Made by a program: the position numbers and the translations under genes. Under the pieces are notes generated by a model that ran no database searches, was not told the DNA's origin, and worked only from the letters and a program-made list of their open reading frames with translations. 64,000 nt of DNA from a virus. The stretch covers positions 1 through 64,000 of IMG/VR virus record IMGVR_UViG_3300033149_002975; one strand, 5' to 3'. This document shows, piece after piece, positions 7,503-14,658 of this stretch (positions are counted from its first letter, which is position 1; the number at the start of each line of letters is the position of its first letter).

Positions 7503-8152
7503 TGTCAGCAATTAAAACACCAGTATATTATACAAAAACAAAAGAAGGCGGACACGACGTATTTTTAATTTACGAACCCAAAAAAGAGGAACTAAAAAGT
7601 GGCTATACCGCCAAATGTTGGAAAGAAGATGAAGCAAAAGCCATTTGTGATTCAATAAATGGTAATGGGGTTACAAATAAGGAACAAAAATATCGAGAAT
7701 TCGTAATGAAACTTCAGCAGCAAAGGGCTGAAGCCGGTGTTGAAACCAAAGATATGCTTAGCAGTAAATTAACTTTTTTGCTTGCACACGCAGCGATGGG
7801 TATGGTAACGGAAGCCGCAGAAATATTGGATATTATCAAAAAGCATTTGGTATACCGCCGTCCCCTCGATTTCACGAAAATTAAAGACGAGTGCGGTGAC
7901 AGTTTGTTTTATCTAACAATGGCTATTATTGAATGTGGTTCAAACTACAATGAAATAATTGATATGAATATGGCCAAATTGAACGCCAGATACAAAGGCA
8001 GATATACGCACGAACAAGCTAACAGCAGAAATCTAGAAGAGGAGAAAAAAGCTCAAATGAAAGTCGTGAGTCCGGCATTGTCTGGCGGTATTACAGAAGA
8101 AGAAGCTTTAAAAGCTAAATATTTTGACAAGGATAAAGGTTGGATAACATAA
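7502..8152 (+). CDS. MazG-like nucleotide pyrophosphohydrolase
   Basis: The protein has 216 residues. After a ~60-residue N-terminal extension, the all-alpha MazG domain (about 63-165) shows the metal-binding pairs E104-A-A-E107 ('VTEAAEILDIIKKH') and E130-C-G-D133 ('KIKDECGDSLFYL'), the ExxE...ExxD layout of the family. These enzymes hydrolyse (d)NTPs to (d)NMP plus pyrophosphate. In Z-DNA phages a MazG-like enzyme (MazZ) makes dGMP from dGTP for PurZ, so this is a second MazZ candidate besides the 5721 gene. The start overlaps the methyltransferase stop by one base. The C-terminal ~50 residues are of unknown role. Confidence 0.8.
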   Translation: MSAIKTPVYYTKTKEGGHDVFLIYEPKKEELKSGYTAKCWKEDEAKAICDSINGNGVTNKEQKYREFVMKLQQQRAEAGVETKDMLSSKLTFLLAHAAMGMVTEAAEILDIIKKHLVYRRPLDFTKIKDECGDSLFYLTMAIIECGSNYNEIIDMNMAKLNARYKGRYTHEQANSRNLEEEKKAQMKVVSPALSGGITEEEALKAKYFDKDKGWIT

Positions 8153-8922
8153 ACGCTAGACAAATAACCAGATTATTGAGAAATAAACATCGCGAAGATG
8201 TATTTGTTTCACAGTGCAAAGATGGTCCTACAGGATATGGCTTGGCACAAATAGATGCTTGGGTTATGAAAAAGTCATGGGCACACCCTTTAATGATCGG
8301 ATACGAAATAAAAATTAACAGACAAGATTTTTTACGCGACAACAAATGGCCCAATTATTTAGAAATGTGCAACGAATTGGTATTCATTTGTCCGTGGGAT
8401 ATAATACACGTTAATGAAGTGCCGGACAGTTGTGGTTTAATGTGGGTCTCAAAAACTGGGACGAGAATTACCACGAAGAAAAAAGCACCATACAGGGAGA
8501 TTGAAGAACCCGTAAACCTTTTAAAATATTTGTTAATGGCCAGAACAACAATCGACCCGGAGTATAAAAGCGGCAATGGCTACACAAAAGAATTTTGGGA
8601 AAATTGGTTGGCCAACAAAAAGAAAAATTGGTATTTTGGGCACAACCTTGGAAAATCACTTCGTGAAGAAATAGAAAAGAAAATCTTAGAAGTTGATTCT
8701 GAAAACGCACGTTTACGAAATCTCGTAATTGGTTATGAAAAAATAGCCACAGTAATTAAAGAATTGGGATTTGATTCAAAGAATTTTTCTACATATCAAA
8801 TATCAAATGCACTTCGGGATTTGAAACGGGTAATTCCACAAGATCTGGTACGGACAATCAGTAATTTGAAAGATTGTTTGGTAAGAACGGAAGAAAATTT
8901 TAAAGAACACGGAATTGAATGA
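8140..8922 (+). CDS. MmcB-like PD-(D/E)xK nuclease-fold protein
   Basis: The protein has 260 residues with a TTG start at 8140, supported by AAGGA at 8129-8133 and overlap with the mazG end. The segment 'AQIDAWVMKKSW...GYEIKINRQDFLRDNKWPNYLEMCNELVFICP' has the D-x(n)-E-x-K core of the PD-(D/E)xK fold and resembles the MmcB DNA-repair family. The C-terminal half is helical and partly coiled-coil (from about residue 160). Function is inferred to be DNA cleavage or repair; catalysis cannot be confirmed. Confidence 0.55.
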   Translation: MDNINARQITRLLRNKHREDVFVSQCKDGPTGYGLAQIDAWVMKKSWAHPLMIGYEIKINRQDFLRDNKWPNYLEMCNELVFICPWDIIHVNEVPDSCGLMWVSKTGTRITTKKKAPYREIEEPVNLLKYLLMARTTIDPEYKSGNGYTKEFWENWLANKKKNWYFGHNLGKSLREEIEKKILEVDSENARLRNLVIGYEKIATVIKELGFDSKNFSTYQISNALRDLKRVIPQDLVRTISNLKDCLVRTEENFKEHGIE

Positions 8923-9146
8923 TTAATAAAATTATCATCATATCATTGTTAGCAGCAACTTCTGAAATATACGGTTTGTATCTGGTTGGAAATAAAAATA
9001 AATTTGGATTTATTCTTAATATAATATGTTGTTTGTTGTGGATTATAACATCAATAATTAGTAAAGTATACGGCCTGTCAATAAGTGCCGGAGTAATGTT
9101 ATTTCTAAACATAAGAAATTATAAAAAATGGTCTAATGGGGTCTAA
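8919..9146 (+). CDS. Small membrane protein with three hydrophobic segments
   Basis: The protein has 75 residues, starting with an ATGA overlap at the previous stop. Hydrophobic stretches at about residues 3-22, 30-47 and 50-66 suggest two or three membrane helices with a short basic tail ('RNYKKW'). It vaguely resembles part of a PnuC-type transporter ('LYLVGNKNKFGF'), but is far too short to be one. Its role is unknown. Confidence 0.55.
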   Translation: MINKIIIISLLAATSEIYGLYLVGNKNKFGFILNIICCLLWIITSIISKVYGLSISAGVMLFLNIRNYKKWSNGV

Positions 9147-9148
9147 AT

Positions 9149-9829
9149 ATGAATACCGACACGTATTGGTTAATTATTCTTCAATTACTTATAGTTTGCG
9201 TTGAAATATTCACCCATTGGCGTGTAACATCTTCCAGACCTATAAGAAGAAAACACGGGTGTATGGCCGGATTGACTGTCCAATTCTTATGGTTGGTAGT
9301 TTTTGTTTGTGTCAAAACTTGGTATCTATTGCCTTTATTGGTTATTAATGGGTATATATGGCATAGGGGATACAAAAAGGCCAAATGGATCTCTGAACAT
9401 AATAGACGATCTGGCTACAGAATAAAGTTGTATATGAGTCATCCAATAAGGGGATCAAAAATTGATGAAGCGTCTTTGGAAATTCAGCTATCGAATTCAC
9501 AAAGGGCAAAAGATGCATCCTTTGAAATTATGACAAAAATTGAAGCTTTGGATATCTACACACCGGGAAATGCTGAGGATTTTGTTGGTCTAACATATTC
9601 CGAGGGTCTATTGACCGATAAACAAATATTAGATATTGATTGTAAAATACTAGATAAATGCGATGGTTTAATAGTTTATGATTTTGATAAATCAAAAGGT
9701 GTTGAAACCGAAGTTGCGTACGCAAAAAAACACAATATGCCGATTTTGAGATTTGAAAAATTGAATTCAAAAACCATAGATAGAATACAGAAATTCGTAA
9801 ACGATTTAATGTATATTAAGAAAGGATAA
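9149..9829 (+). CDS. Membrane-anchored nucleoside deoxyribosyltransferase-like protein (DUF4406 type)
   Basis: The protein has 226 residues. The first ~85 contain hydrophobic segments (about 6-22, 42-58 and 60-74) predicted to be membrane-spanning, then a basic linker. Residues ~92-220 are a nucleoside 2-deoxyribosyltransferase-like domain: 'KLYMSHPIRG' opening motif, then 'ILDKCDGLIVYDFDKSKGVETEVAYAKKHNMPIL', with the Asp and Glu typical of the active site. Soluble members exchange or hydrolyse the base-sugar bond of deoxynucleosides. Joining it to membrane helices is unusual. It lies two bases after another membrane gene. Confidence 0.62.
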   Translation: MNTDTYWLIILQLLIVCVEIFTHWRVTSSRPIRRKHGCMAGLTVQFLWLVVFVCVKTWYLLPLLVINGYIWHRGYKKAKWISEHNRRSGYRIKLYMSHPIRGSKIDEASLEIQLSNSQRAKDASFEIMTKIEALDIYTPGNAEDFVGLTYSEGLLTDKQILDIDCKILDKCDGLIVYDFDKSKGVETEVAYAKKHNMPILRFEKLNSKTIDRIQKFVNDLMYIKKG

Positions 9830-9833
9830 CAAA

Positions 9834-10901
9834 ATGTCATATTCTCCTGAAATAAAGAAACAAATAATTGATAGTTTTGATCCAAACGAAATATCAATTG
9901 AAGAACATGCGAGAGAATGTAATATATCAACAAGAACGTTACGACGGTGGTTGAAAGGAAAAACCAATAAAATTATAACAAAAGAATCAGAACACCCAAT
10001 GCCAAATTTTCTGAAAGACCTTGGGAAAGAATATGACGTAATACGGGAATTGGGAAGACTGGCGGAAAGGGTAAAAGAACACGATAAGAAGGATAAAGAT
10101 TACTGTAAGATAGCAATAAAAACCAATAAACCAATAGCAGTAATAAAAGCCGCCGATCTCCACCTTGGTGGTTTAGACGTGGATTATGCATCATTGTTGG
10201 AACATTATAAATTTCTTCTTGAAGAACCAAATTTTTATCTGCAATTGTTTGGTGATGATATCAACTTGATGGTAATGCATAGAACTGTTGCTGCAAGACA
10301 CGATGCATTAACACCGGATGAACAAGCAAATTTATTGGTTGGAATAGTTAATGAATTGTTGGCCAAGGGCAAACTTTTAAGCATGGGTTGGGGTAACCAC
10401 GAAGAATTCACGGAAAGAAGTGCCGGGTTCAATCTAACAAAATTACTATTAAGTCATAAAGTTCCGTATTTTTCTGCTACCGGCTATATTGATCTGGTTA
10501 TCAATGATATAACATACCCAATGGCTTTTGCACATAAAACCAGATTTAATTCATTTACGAACGCCGTACACGGGAATAAAAGACTCGAACAAATGCACGC
10601 CCAATATTTCGGTGTAAATAGGCCGATTGCTCACGAATATATAACTGCACATACGCATTACCCGGCAGTGTCACACGAAGGCTGTTTGCCGGAAGAACGC
10701 ATTTGGTATATAAAATGTGGTACGTATAAAACCAATGATTTATATTCCAGAAGGTATTTCGGTAGTGGCAGAATAGGAACGCCGACCGTCGTATACCACC
10801 AGGACAGATTTGAACACATATGTTTCCCAACTCCATATGAAGCTTATCGTTATATGACTGGCCACGATTGGTCGGGACTTAAAAATTTAAAGAAAAAATA
10901 A
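9834..10901 (+). CDS. HTH-metallophosphoesterase fusion
   Basis: This 355-residue protein has a transposase/homeodomain-like helix-turn-helix at residues ~1-43 ('SIEEHARECNISTRTLRRWL') and a calcineurin-like phosphoesterase at ~100-340. Metal-site motifs are D108-x-H110 ('KAADLHLGG'), G140-D141, 'GWGNHEE' (residues 185-191), 'FAHK' (232-235) and 'TAHTHYP' (H273, H275). The domain set suggests a DNA-directed phosphodiesterase or nuclease (the SbcD/Mre11 superfamily uses the same metal site). No SbcC-like ATPase partner is in the window. The spacing of four bases to the previous gene implies one operon. Confidence 0.75.
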   Translation: MSYSPEIKKQIIDSFDPNEISIEEHARECNISTRTLRRWLKGKTNKIITKESEHPMPNFLKDLGKEYDVIRELGRLAERVKEHDKKDKDYCKIAIKTNKPIAVIKAADLHLGGLDVDYASLLEHYKFLLEEPNFYLQLFGDDINLMVMHRTVAARHDALTPDEQANLLVGIVNELLAKGKLLSMGWGNHEEFTERSAGFNLTKLLLSHKVPYFSATGYIDLVINDITYPMAFAHKTRFNSFTNAVHGNKRLEQMHAQYFGVNRPIAHEYITAHTHYPAVSHEGCLPEERIWYIKCGTYKTNDLYSRRYFGSGRIGTPTVVYHQDRFEHICFPTPYEAYRYMTGHDWSGLKNLKKK

Positions 10902-10938
10902 CAAAATTCGAGAAACAATAATATTAAAGGGATACAAA

Positions 10939-11193
10939 ATGAAAAAAGTTGAATTTAAAGCAATTACCGGCCCAGGACATACAGTTACTATTATTGTAAA
11001 TGCGGATATGGTTTGTATGATAGTTCCAGCGACTGTCGAGGGGGAGGTTGTTGGACCGGATAAAAAACCAATACCAAAATTGGTGGCGGGTTTAGATTTT
11101 GGAGTTAGAGTTATACCCGTGGATTGTTCGATTCAGGAAGCTACTGAAAAAATATTTGGTGAAGATGGATACACAAAACCACGGGTAGATTAA
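10939..11193 (+). CDS. Hypothetical 84-residue protein
   Basis: It starts after a clear AAAGGG site. The protein is beta-rich and acidic with no recognised motif ('GPGHTVTIIVNADMVCMIVP'). It is the last gene before a 257-base intergenic region containing a repeat, a tandem 9-mer and a promoter. Confidence 0.6.
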   Translation: MKKVEFKAITGPGHTVTIIVNADMVCMIVPATVEGEVVGPDKKPIPKLVAGLDFGVRVIPVDCSIQEATEKIFGEDGYTKPRVD

Positions 11194-11198
11194 CAGAC

Positions 11199-11273
11199 AT
11201 TTCCTGTATATATTCCCATCTATTTCCCACGCCTCCGGTTGTGTGGGGATACATAAAAGCTATATTGGTATAT
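11199..11273 (+). repeat. Dispersed intergenic repeat, copy 1 (75 bp)
   Basis: It is near-identical to 19361-19435 (72 of 75 positions) and related to 34065-34118. It contains a hairpin CCCAC-loop-GTGGG at 11226-11247 and an AT-rich tail. All three copies lie between genes and in the same orientation on the + strand. Here it begins five bases after a stop codon on the + strand, whereas copies 2 and 3 lie between minus-strand genes. Confidence 0.85.
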
Positions 11274-11299
11274 ATACCCACAAACCTCCTGTCCGAACA

Positions 11300-11326
11300 A
11301 ACGTTAGGAACGTTACGAACGTTACC
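11300..11326 (+). repeat. Three tandem 9-bp repeats (AACGTTANN)
   Basis: Units AACGTTAGG, AACGTTACG and AACGTTACC follow without gaps, each holding the palindrome AACGTT. They lie 51 bases upstream of the -35 of the promoter at 11377 and could be operator or activator sites on one face of the helix (9-bp phasing is close to one turn). Confidence 0.7.
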
Positions 11327-11376
11327 ACCGGAATATATCCAAATATATAAAATTAATCGGGAATATGTGAAAAGAC

Positions 11377-11405
11377 TTGCACAGAGACTTTCCGTATATT
11401 ATAAT
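11377..11405 (+). promoter_or_regulatory. Strong candidate sigma70 promoter
   Basis: TTGCAC (11377-11382, 5 of 6), a spacer of exactly 17 bases and a perfect TATAAT (11400-11405) sit in the longest gap of the + strand block, about 45 bases before the ATG at 11451. It is the best host-like promoter seen in the window and would drive the small-gene cluster up to the tRNA and beyond. Confidence 0.65.
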
Positions 11406-11450
11406 TTATATAGAAAGAAGATAAAAATGTTAATAGAAAGGAAAGCCAAA

Positions 11451-11954
11451 ATGAATAAAAAATACGAAATTACGTCCGAAACAAAAATAGTAAACGGCGT
11501 TATACTTCACCGAATCAGGGCATTACGTGATTTTGGTAATGTGAAAGCTGGTGATTTGGGCGGTTGGATCGAAAAAACGGAAAGCTTATCCCATAATGGG
11601 AATTGTTGGGTATATGACAACGCCGAATTATATGGCGGTGCGCTGGTTGATTACGGTGCCAGAGTATATGGCAATGCCCAAATATTTGAGAACGCCCAGG
11701 TATTTGGTGAAGCCACAGTATATGGTAATGCCAAAATATATGGTAATGCCCAAGTGTATAACAGGGCTTGTGTATCCGGCGACGCTTTGGTGTACGGTAA
11801 CGCCTGGGTGCATGGTAACGCCTGGGTACACGACAATGCCCAGGTATTTGGTAATGCCCTGGTATTTGATAGCGCTGAGGTGTATGGCAACGCCAAAATA
11901 CGCGGTACCGCTTGGATATGTGGCAAAGACAAAGTACGTGGTGAATATGCATAA
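11451..11954 (+). CDS. Hexapeptide-type beta-helix repeat protein
   Basis: This 167-residue protein has, from about residue 50, a continuous run of short repeats of the form (V/I)-(Y/F/H)-G-N-A (for example 'VYGNAKIYGNAQVY'), the signature of a left-handed or related beta-solenoid. Resemblance is to phage and bacterial 'polymer-forming' solenoids; no acetyltransferase catalytic loop is visible. The N-terminal 45 residues ('LRDFGNVKAGDLGGWIEK') form a cap also seen in such proteins. ATG 11451 is preferred (GAAAGG upstream) over 11427. It follows a strong promoter. Confidence 0.65.
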   Translation: MNKKYEITSETKIVNGVILHRIRALRDFGNVKAGDLGGWIEKTESLSHNGNCWVYDNAELYGGALVDYGARVYGNAQIFENAQVFGEATVYGNAKIYGNAQVYNRACVSGDALVYGNAWVHGNAWVHDNAQVFGNALVFDSAEVYGNAKIRGTAWICGKDKVRGEYA

Positions 11955-11978
11955 CACAATAAAAAGGAAAAAAATAAA

Positions 11979-12281
11979 ATGAGAATAACAAAAAATAATT
12001 ACAAATACCCGATTTTGGGTTTCATCTTCGAGTTTATCACAACATTTTGTGTATACTCGTGGATAATCTTTAAAATAACAATGAAAATTTCCTGGTTCAT
12101 CATTAAATGGACGTTCTTGATTTCCACGTGTATTCTTGGGGCATTTTTCGCTGCAAGTGCCGTTTACAATAGAATAATGGAAAATCAAGCAAGGCGTAAC
12201 ATACTTTCGGAAATGAACCGGCAAATATTACATGGAACATTCAACAGTGAATCAGCAAAACAATTCATGAGGATGAATTAA
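11979..12281 (+). CDS. Small membrane protein
   Basis: The protein has 100 residues with two long hydrophobic segments (about 10-32 and 36-62, the latter ending 'GAFFAASAVYNRI') followed by a polar helical tail. The ribosome site is AAAAGGAAAAAA. Holin-like or membrane-associated functions are possible, but nothing specific is seen. Confidence 0.55.
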   Translation: MRITKNNYKYPILGFIFEFITTFCVYSWIIFKITMKISWFIIKWTFLISTCILGAFFAASAVYNRIMENQARRNILSEMNRQILHGTFNSESAKQFMRMN

Positions 12282-12282
12282 A

Positions 12283-12597
12283 ATGAAAAATAACAGATGT
12301 GGACTAATTGACCAGCCGACAGATGACGGGCGATGCGAAGTTAAAGTGTTAGACAGCAAAGGGTGGCATACACATAGATGTCCATTTAGGGCCAAAGTCA
12401 CCGTTGACGGTGTCCACTACTGTGGCAATCACGACCCGCTCAGAAGAGCAAAAAAACAAGAAGAAAAAAACGAGAGATGGAGAGAAAAGAAAAAAAAGCG
12501 TGAATATGAAATTTACGCAACCTTGTTTTGTAAAAAACAAAATTTAACTCTCAAAGATTTAATGAAAAAGATAGAAGAGTACGAAAATGCTAAATGA
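12283..12597 (+). CDS. Cys/His-containing small protein
   Basis: The protein has 104 residues. The N-terminal half has C6, C18, H29/H31, C33 and 'HYCGNHDP', spacing compatible with a zinc site. The middle is a highly charged Lys/Glu/Arg helix and the end is another helix. It starts one base after the previous stop. The family is not recognised. Confidence 0.55.
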   Translation: MKNNRCGLIDQPTDDGRCEVKVLDSKGWHTHRCPFRAKVTVDGVHYCGNHDPLRRAKKQEEKNERWREKKKKREYEIYATLFCKKQNLTLKDLMKKIEEYENAK

Positions 12598-12856
12598 CAA
12601 AGACAAACAAGAAATACAAAAATTAATAAACAAGTGCGACACCGCCGATGAAGTAATGTTTATTAACAATTTGTGCAAAATTAAATTTGATGTAATAGCC
12701 CTTGCAGCAACCGCATCATTCTACCCCGGCCTGAAAGTTTATTGGGGGAATGAATTAGAGGGTGTTGTAGAAAGCGTTGGTACAAAAAACGTAAAAGTCA
12801 ATGTGAATGGTGTGATGTGGAGGGTTGCAGCAACACTTTTGAGGACAGAAAAATGA
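12587..12856 (+). CDS. Hypothetical 89-residue protein with SH3/KOW-like C-terminus
   Basis: It overlaps the preceding gene by 11 bases. An N-terminal helical part is followed by 'PGLKVYWGNELEGVVESVGTKNVKVNVNG', a compact beta pattern of the SH3/KOW kind. No function can be assigned. Confidence 0.5.
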   Translation: MLNDKDKQEIQKLINKCDTADEVMFINNLCKIKFDVIALAATASFYPGLKVYWGNELEGVVESVGTKNVKVNVNGVMWRVAATLLRTEK

Positions 12857-13038
12857 ATTCAGAATTGACATATGAAGATGTAGTAGATGTTTTAGAATAT
12901 CTACCGGAAAGCAAGAAGGACGATAATCTACTAATACATTATATCACGCTGTTGGTTAATACATTTGGTAGATCGCAGGATTATCGTCCAATTTCGGGTA
13001 CCACACAAGTGAGCAAAAATAAAAGGGGACAAGAATGA
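12853..13038 (+). CDS. Hypothetical 61-residue protein
   Basis: ATG 12853 makes an ATGA overlap with the previous stop, which supports this start over an in-frame one at 12817. The product is short, acidic and helical, with no recognised motif. Confidence 0.45.
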   Translation: MNSELTYEDVVDVLEYLPESKKDDNLLIHYITLLVNTFGRSQDYRPISGTTQVSKNKRGQE

Positions 13039-13370
13039 AAAATGGTAGATATGGGTTGATAAAATATTGGTGGACACTGTTCAAAATCAAGATATTACCG
13101 AAGATTGTTGGACGGACAATCAGATATGGCGTATTCAGCAAACGCACGCTACACAGGGATAGGCGTGGATACGTCGAAATTGGGGTCATAGTTGGTTCGT
13201 CTGGATTGTATGCTGGGGCACCACCAAACGAACTAATGATCGAAAATGTGTTTCCACTACAAGAAATTGACATGTGGAGACAAGTCATCAGAGAAACAAA
13301 CAAAACTAGGGATTTACCGTCATACGTCGGTAAAGCAAAAATCCGTGTTTACGGATTAGAGATTACATAG
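13035..13370 (+). CDS. Hypothetical 111-residue basic protein
   Basis: It starts by ATGA overlap after an AAGGGG site. The N-terminus is strongly basic ('LPKIVGRTIRYGVFSKRTLHRDRRGY'), then comes a more ordinary globular part. No family is recognised. It is the last gene before the tRNA. Confidence 0.5.
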   Translation: MKNGRYGLIKYWWTLFKIKILPKIVGRTIRYGVFSKRTLHRDRRGYVEIGVIVGSSGLYAGAPPNELMIENVFPLQEIDMWRQVIRETNKTRDLPSYVGKAKIRVYGLEIT

Positions 13371-13377
13371 AATAAAA

Positions 13378-13449
13378 CGCCCCGTAGTTTAATGGTTAGA
13401 ATCCCGGACCTTCAATCCGGTGATTTGGGTTCAATTCCCAACGGGGCGA
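13378..13449 (+). tRNA. tRNA-Glu (anticodon TTC) with unusual C33
   Basis: The cloverleaf folds by eye. Acceptor CGCCCCG (13378-13384) pairs with CGGGGCG (13442-13448) with discriminator A; T8 A9; the D stem is GTTT/GAAT with GG in the loop. The anticodon stem CCGGA/TCCGG surrounds loop CCTTCAA with anticodon TTC (13411-13413). The T arm is TTGGG-TTCAATT-CCCAA. CCA is not encoded. Position 33, almost always U, is C (13410). It decodes GAA/GAG, common in this AT-rich genome. Confidence 0.85.
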
Positions 13450-13476
13450 ATTAAAATTATGGAAAGGATAGTAATA

Positions 13477-13656
13477 ATGGAAACAATCTCTAAAATATTA
13501 ACAAAAATTGAAAAATCCTTAGGGCATTATGTACCAATTGGTGGTCCTGCCCCGCCATACATTAAAACAGACGATAAAACAATTCAAGAATGCCTTGGAT
13601 TATTACGACGTGAATTACAAAAACAACATTTAATTGAAAGGACCGATAAATGCTAA
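13477..13656 (+). CDS. Hypothetical 59-residue protein
   Basis: The start at 13477 is chosen for its AAAGGA site eight bases upstream; ATG 13459 in the same frame has none. It contains 'LGHYVPIGGPAPPYI' and a basic helical C-terminus. No family is recognised. It overlaps the next gene by seven bases. Confidence 0.5.
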   Translation: METISKILTKIEKSLGHYVPIGGPAPPYIKTDDKTIQECLGLLRRELQKQHLIERTDKC

Positions 13657-14183
13657 AATCAAAAATAAACCTTAATCAATACATGGACGTTATAAAATCT
13701 CACGCAAGGGTTGGGTACATAAAATTACGACACCCTTCTGTGTATTCAATTGATGATTTAGTACAGGAAGGTGTTTTAGTATTTTATCACGTATTCGATA
13801 TATACAGGGAAAACGGTCCGGCGGCATTTAGAACTTTACTGGTTCGGTCATTAAGAAATCATTATATAACAATGATGAAAAAATCTTTCAATCAGCGAAC
13901 CGGTTCAGATATCAAATCATCAGAATACCCAATAAATCACCCATTAGTCAGATATGCAGAACGTAGAAGAATAACTATGTCTGGGATGACGTCTGAAGAT
14001 ATTGTTGATTCAGAAGACAACATTTTAACGATTATGAATAAATTGAATAATAAAGAGAGAAATTATATACAATTAGTAATAAAATACGGCAGAAAATCCA
14101 CAAGGGGAATAATGCATATGTCGCTATTTATGGAAAACAAAATGCGAAAACGAATTCAAAATAAATGTAAAAACAACAATTAA
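13650..14183 (+). CDS. Second sigma-like factor (region 2 type)
   Basis: The protein has 177 residues. Residues ~33-75 ('SIDDLVQEGVLVFYHVFDIY...FRTLLVRSLRNHYI') match sigma-70 region 2, including the DLVQEG core-binding motif. The C-terminal part ('ILTIMNKLNNKERNYIQLVIKYGRKS') resembles the start of region 4 but the helix-turn-helix is poorly conserved. It could be a divergent sigma or a sigma-derived regulator. It is overlapped by the preceding small gene and preceded by AAAGGA. Confidence 0.6.
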   Translation: MLKSKINLNQYMDVIKSHARVGYIKLRHPSVYSIDDLVQEGVLVFYHVFDIYRENGPAAFRTLLVRSLRNHYITMMKKSFNQRTGSDIKSSEYPINHPLVRYAERRRITMSGMTSEDIVDSEDNILTIMNKLNNKERNYIQLVIKYGRKSTRGIMHMSLFMENKMRKRIQNKCKNNN

Positions 14184-14208
14184 AAGGAAATGATTCAAAG
14201 GGATAAAA

Positions 14209-14403
14209 ATGAGAACGGAAAATGAAATTAAGACCAAATTATCGGAAGCCCTGCAAGAAGCTAAACAGCTGCAAGGCAAAGAACGGGAGCTTGTAAACAT
14301 AGCAATAATGACATTGCAATGGGTGCTGAAACAACCGCTATTCAAGCCAGTTGCAATCAATACTGTAGAATTGGAAACCATTCTTGGCAACAGAATCCAA
14401 TAA
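14209..14403 (+). CDS. Hypothetical 64-residue helical protein
   Basis: It starts after AAAGGG. The product is almost entirely predicted helix ('LSEALQEAKQLQGKERELVNIAIMTLQWVLKQ'). No function is recognised. Confidence 0.5.
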   Translation: MRTENEIKTKLSEALQEAKQLQGKERELVNIAIMTLQWVLKQPLFKPVAINTVELETILGNRIQ

Positions 14404-14457
14404 ACACCGATGGCAAATAAAAATATTTTATTTGAAATACAAAAGGAGATAGAAAAG

Positions 14458-14658
14458 ATGACGATGAATGTCGGAGATATAAGAAAGATCATTGAGGATG
14501 TTCCAGATAAAACACCGGTGATCGTTTGCTTCACCAAAGATAATTGGACATCCCACGATGTTAAGATCACATTTGAATCCGGAAATGAAGAAATAAAAGA
14601 CGTCTGTAACGAACCCACTCTTATCATTTGGGAAGGAACGGGTGCGTTAAGGTGGTGA
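14458..14658 (+). CDS. Hypothetical 66-residue protein
   Basis: ATG 14458 is chosen because AAAGGAG lies ten bases upstream; an in-frame ATG at 14410 has no ribosome site. The sequence 'VGDIRKIIEDVPDKTPVIVCF' suggests a small alpha/beta fold. It is the last rightward gene before convergent leftward transcription. Confidence 0.5.
   Translation: MTMNVGDIRKIIEDVPDKTPVIVCFTKDNWTSHDVKITFESGNEEIKDVCNEPTLIIWEGTGALRW

Noticed and set aside
11300-11326. Replication-origin iterons
   Set aside because: There are only three short units, with no adjacent replication gene and no AT-rich unwinding block distinct from the general background; an operator role is simpler.
11640-11920. Regular short repeats that might suggest a CRISPR array
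   Set aside because: The period is the hexapeptide/18-base repeat of the solenoid protein, with no constant repeat and no unique spacers of even length.
11515-12224. Long minus-strand frames opposite the beta-solenoid gene
   Set aside because: They come from reading the hexapeptide repeats backwards, run across the end of one gene into the next and have no start signals.
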